Under the pieces are notes generated by a model that worked only from the letters and a program-made list of their open reading frames with translations, searched no databases and was not told the DNA's origin. Both the position numbers and the translations under genes were made by a program. From Hadesarchaea archaeon (GTDB taxonomy: Archaea > Hadarchaeota > Hadarchaeia > Hadarchaeales > Hadarchaeaceae), in assembly GCA_030616505.1 (NCBI GenBank), contig JAUWXD010000019.1, positions 1 to 6,526 on the forward strand: 6,526 nt of DNA. The letters are read 5' to 3'. The stretch's first letter is position 1; every line of letters begins with the position of its first letter. Shown here in pieces: positions 5,720 through 6,526 of the stretch.

Positions 5720-6526
5720 ATGTTTGAAGTAGTGCTTGTCGCGATTGCTCTGATCCTCCTACTTTGGGTTTCCATCGGTTTAATAGATCGCTGGTATGAC
5801 CTCAAGAAGCGCGGGTTCACGGTTGCACCAGGATTGATAATGTGGCGCACGAAGCGAGGCTTGAATTTCATCGATCGCATGGCCAGAATCTCCAAACGAG
5901 GGTGGCGCGCCTACGGTACCTTGGCGGCAGTAGTTGGGACATGCATGATGGTGTTTATCTTTGTGATTCTCGCGTTCAACTTGGTATTTATATTAACTCA
6001 CCCCGCAGTCCGGCTCCCAGGTGTAGTTTTAGCATATCCCGGGTTGATTCCCGGCCTAAGCATCGTCGCTTGGCTCATTGCAATCGGGAGTATTCTGCTA
6101 GTTCATGAATTTTCTCATGGCATCCTACTACACGCGCAAGGGCTCCAGACGAAATCGGTTGGGGGGATGTTTCTTGTGGCGATTCCGGGCGCTTTCGTAG
6201 AACCAAACGAAAAGCAGTTGATGCGGGCGTCTGTTTCAAAAAGACTGCGCATGTTCGCGGCGGGGTCGATGGGAAATTTTGTGCTTGGGGTCGTGTGTCT
6301 CGCGGTACTCTTAATGCTTTTGGTGCCAAAGCCAGGGATCTATGTTTCCGCTGTTTACGCAGATTACCCTGCTGAAAATTTCACCTTGGGCGCGCGAATT
6401 TATCAATTTGACAATGTGACCATAAACACACTAGAAGATTATTACGATTTCATGGACGACAAACAGCCTGGCGACAACATCTTGGTGATCACCGATGGCG
6501 AAAATGTTCAAATTACGCTCGCCGAA
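5720..6526 (+). CDS. Site-2-protease-like M50 intramembrane metalloprotease with PDZ domain, C-terminus cut by window edge
   Basis: The first 269 residues of a membrane-embedded zinc protease that in this family cuts substrates inside the membrane, often to release regulators or clear membrane proteins. Hydrophobic segments lie at about 3-22, 66-93, 102-128 (running into the active-site helix) and 177-203. His129-Glu-Phe-Ser-His133 is the HExxH zinc site, with Glu130 the catalytic base. The GAFVEPNEKQL loop (157-167) and AAGSMGN (180-186) follow the archaeal M50 pattern, the latter with Ser where Pro is more usual. From about 205 (PGIYVSAVYAD through QPGDNILVITDG) the sequence resembles a PDZ domain. 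The second zinc-ligand motif (LDG type) should lie beyond the window. ATG 5720 is chosen over the in-frame GTG 5711 because GGTG sits six bases before it. The frame is open to the last base. Confidence 0.92.
   Translation, partial: MFEVVLVAIALILLLWVSIGLIDRWYDLKKRGFTVAPGLIMWRTKRGLNFIDRMARISKRGWRAYGTLAAVVGTCMMVFIFVILAFNLVFILTHPAVRLPGVVLAYPGLIPGLSIVAWLIAIGSILLVHEFSHGILLHAQGLQTKSVGGMFLVAIPGAFVEPNEKQLMRASVSKRLRMFAAGSMGNFVLGVVCLAVLLMLLVPKPGIYVSAVYADYPAENFTLGARIYQFDNVTINTLEDYYDFMDDKQPGDNILVITDGENVQITLAE

Overview
The window is a gene-dense stretch of an archaeal chromosome. Archaeal origin is supported by a class I lysyl-tRNA synthetase, a stand-alone XPF-type nuclease, an archaeal-style RqcH/NEMF protein, an archaeal family nucleotidyltransferase, GGTG-type Shine-Dalgarno sites and TTTAAA-type TATA elements. 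The XPF lacks a fused helicase, unlike the Hef protein of most Euryarchaeota. This points weakly to a TACK-type or Thermoplasmata-type lineage, but the sequence alone does not settle it. No mobile element, CRISPR array, rRNA or tRNA gene was seen.

Layout, left to right: (1) 1-758, minus: N-terminal 252 residues of RqcH, cut by the window edge. (2) 779-1108, plus: 109-aa protein with three predicted membrane segments, resembling EMC6 in layout. (3) 1156-1815, plus: XPF/ERCC4 nuclease with a C-terminal helix-hairpin-helix region. (4) 1819-2994, minus: class I/II aspartate-type aminotransferase. (5) 3040-4632, plus: class I lysyl-tRNA synthetase. (6) 4610-5323, minus: polymerase-beta-fold nucleotidyltransferase with a probable helix-turn-helix. 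(7) 5336-5647, minus: CutA1, upstream of and probably co-transcribed with the nucleotidyltransferase. (8) 5720-6526, plus: site-2-protease-like M50 membrane metalloprotease with the start of a PDZ domain, cut by the right edge.

The strand changes five times in 6.5 kb. Convergent genes nearly touch (3 bp) or overlap (23 bp), and divergent genes start 20 to 72 bp apart. No gap exceeds 72 bp, so promoters must be very short or lie inside neighbouring genes. Two divergent junctions are notable. At 759-778 one 9-bp palindrome supplies a Shine-Dalgarno to both genes. At 5648-5719 one palindromic TATA-like element can serve both directions and is flanked on one side by a perfect 7-bp dyad.

Functionally the set is mostly housekeeping: ribosome rescue (RqcH), possible membrane-protein insertion (EMC6-like), DNA repair (XPF), amino-acid metabolism (aminotransferase), translation (LysRS), metal or stress tolerance (CutA) and intramembrane proteolysis (M50). 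RqcH, the EMC6-like protein and the M50 protease could all be grouped under protein quality control, but that grouping is inference. I found no clearly new multi-gene system. The best leads are the EMC6-like protein, the two compact divergent control regions and the uncharacterised nucleotidyltransferase beside cutA.
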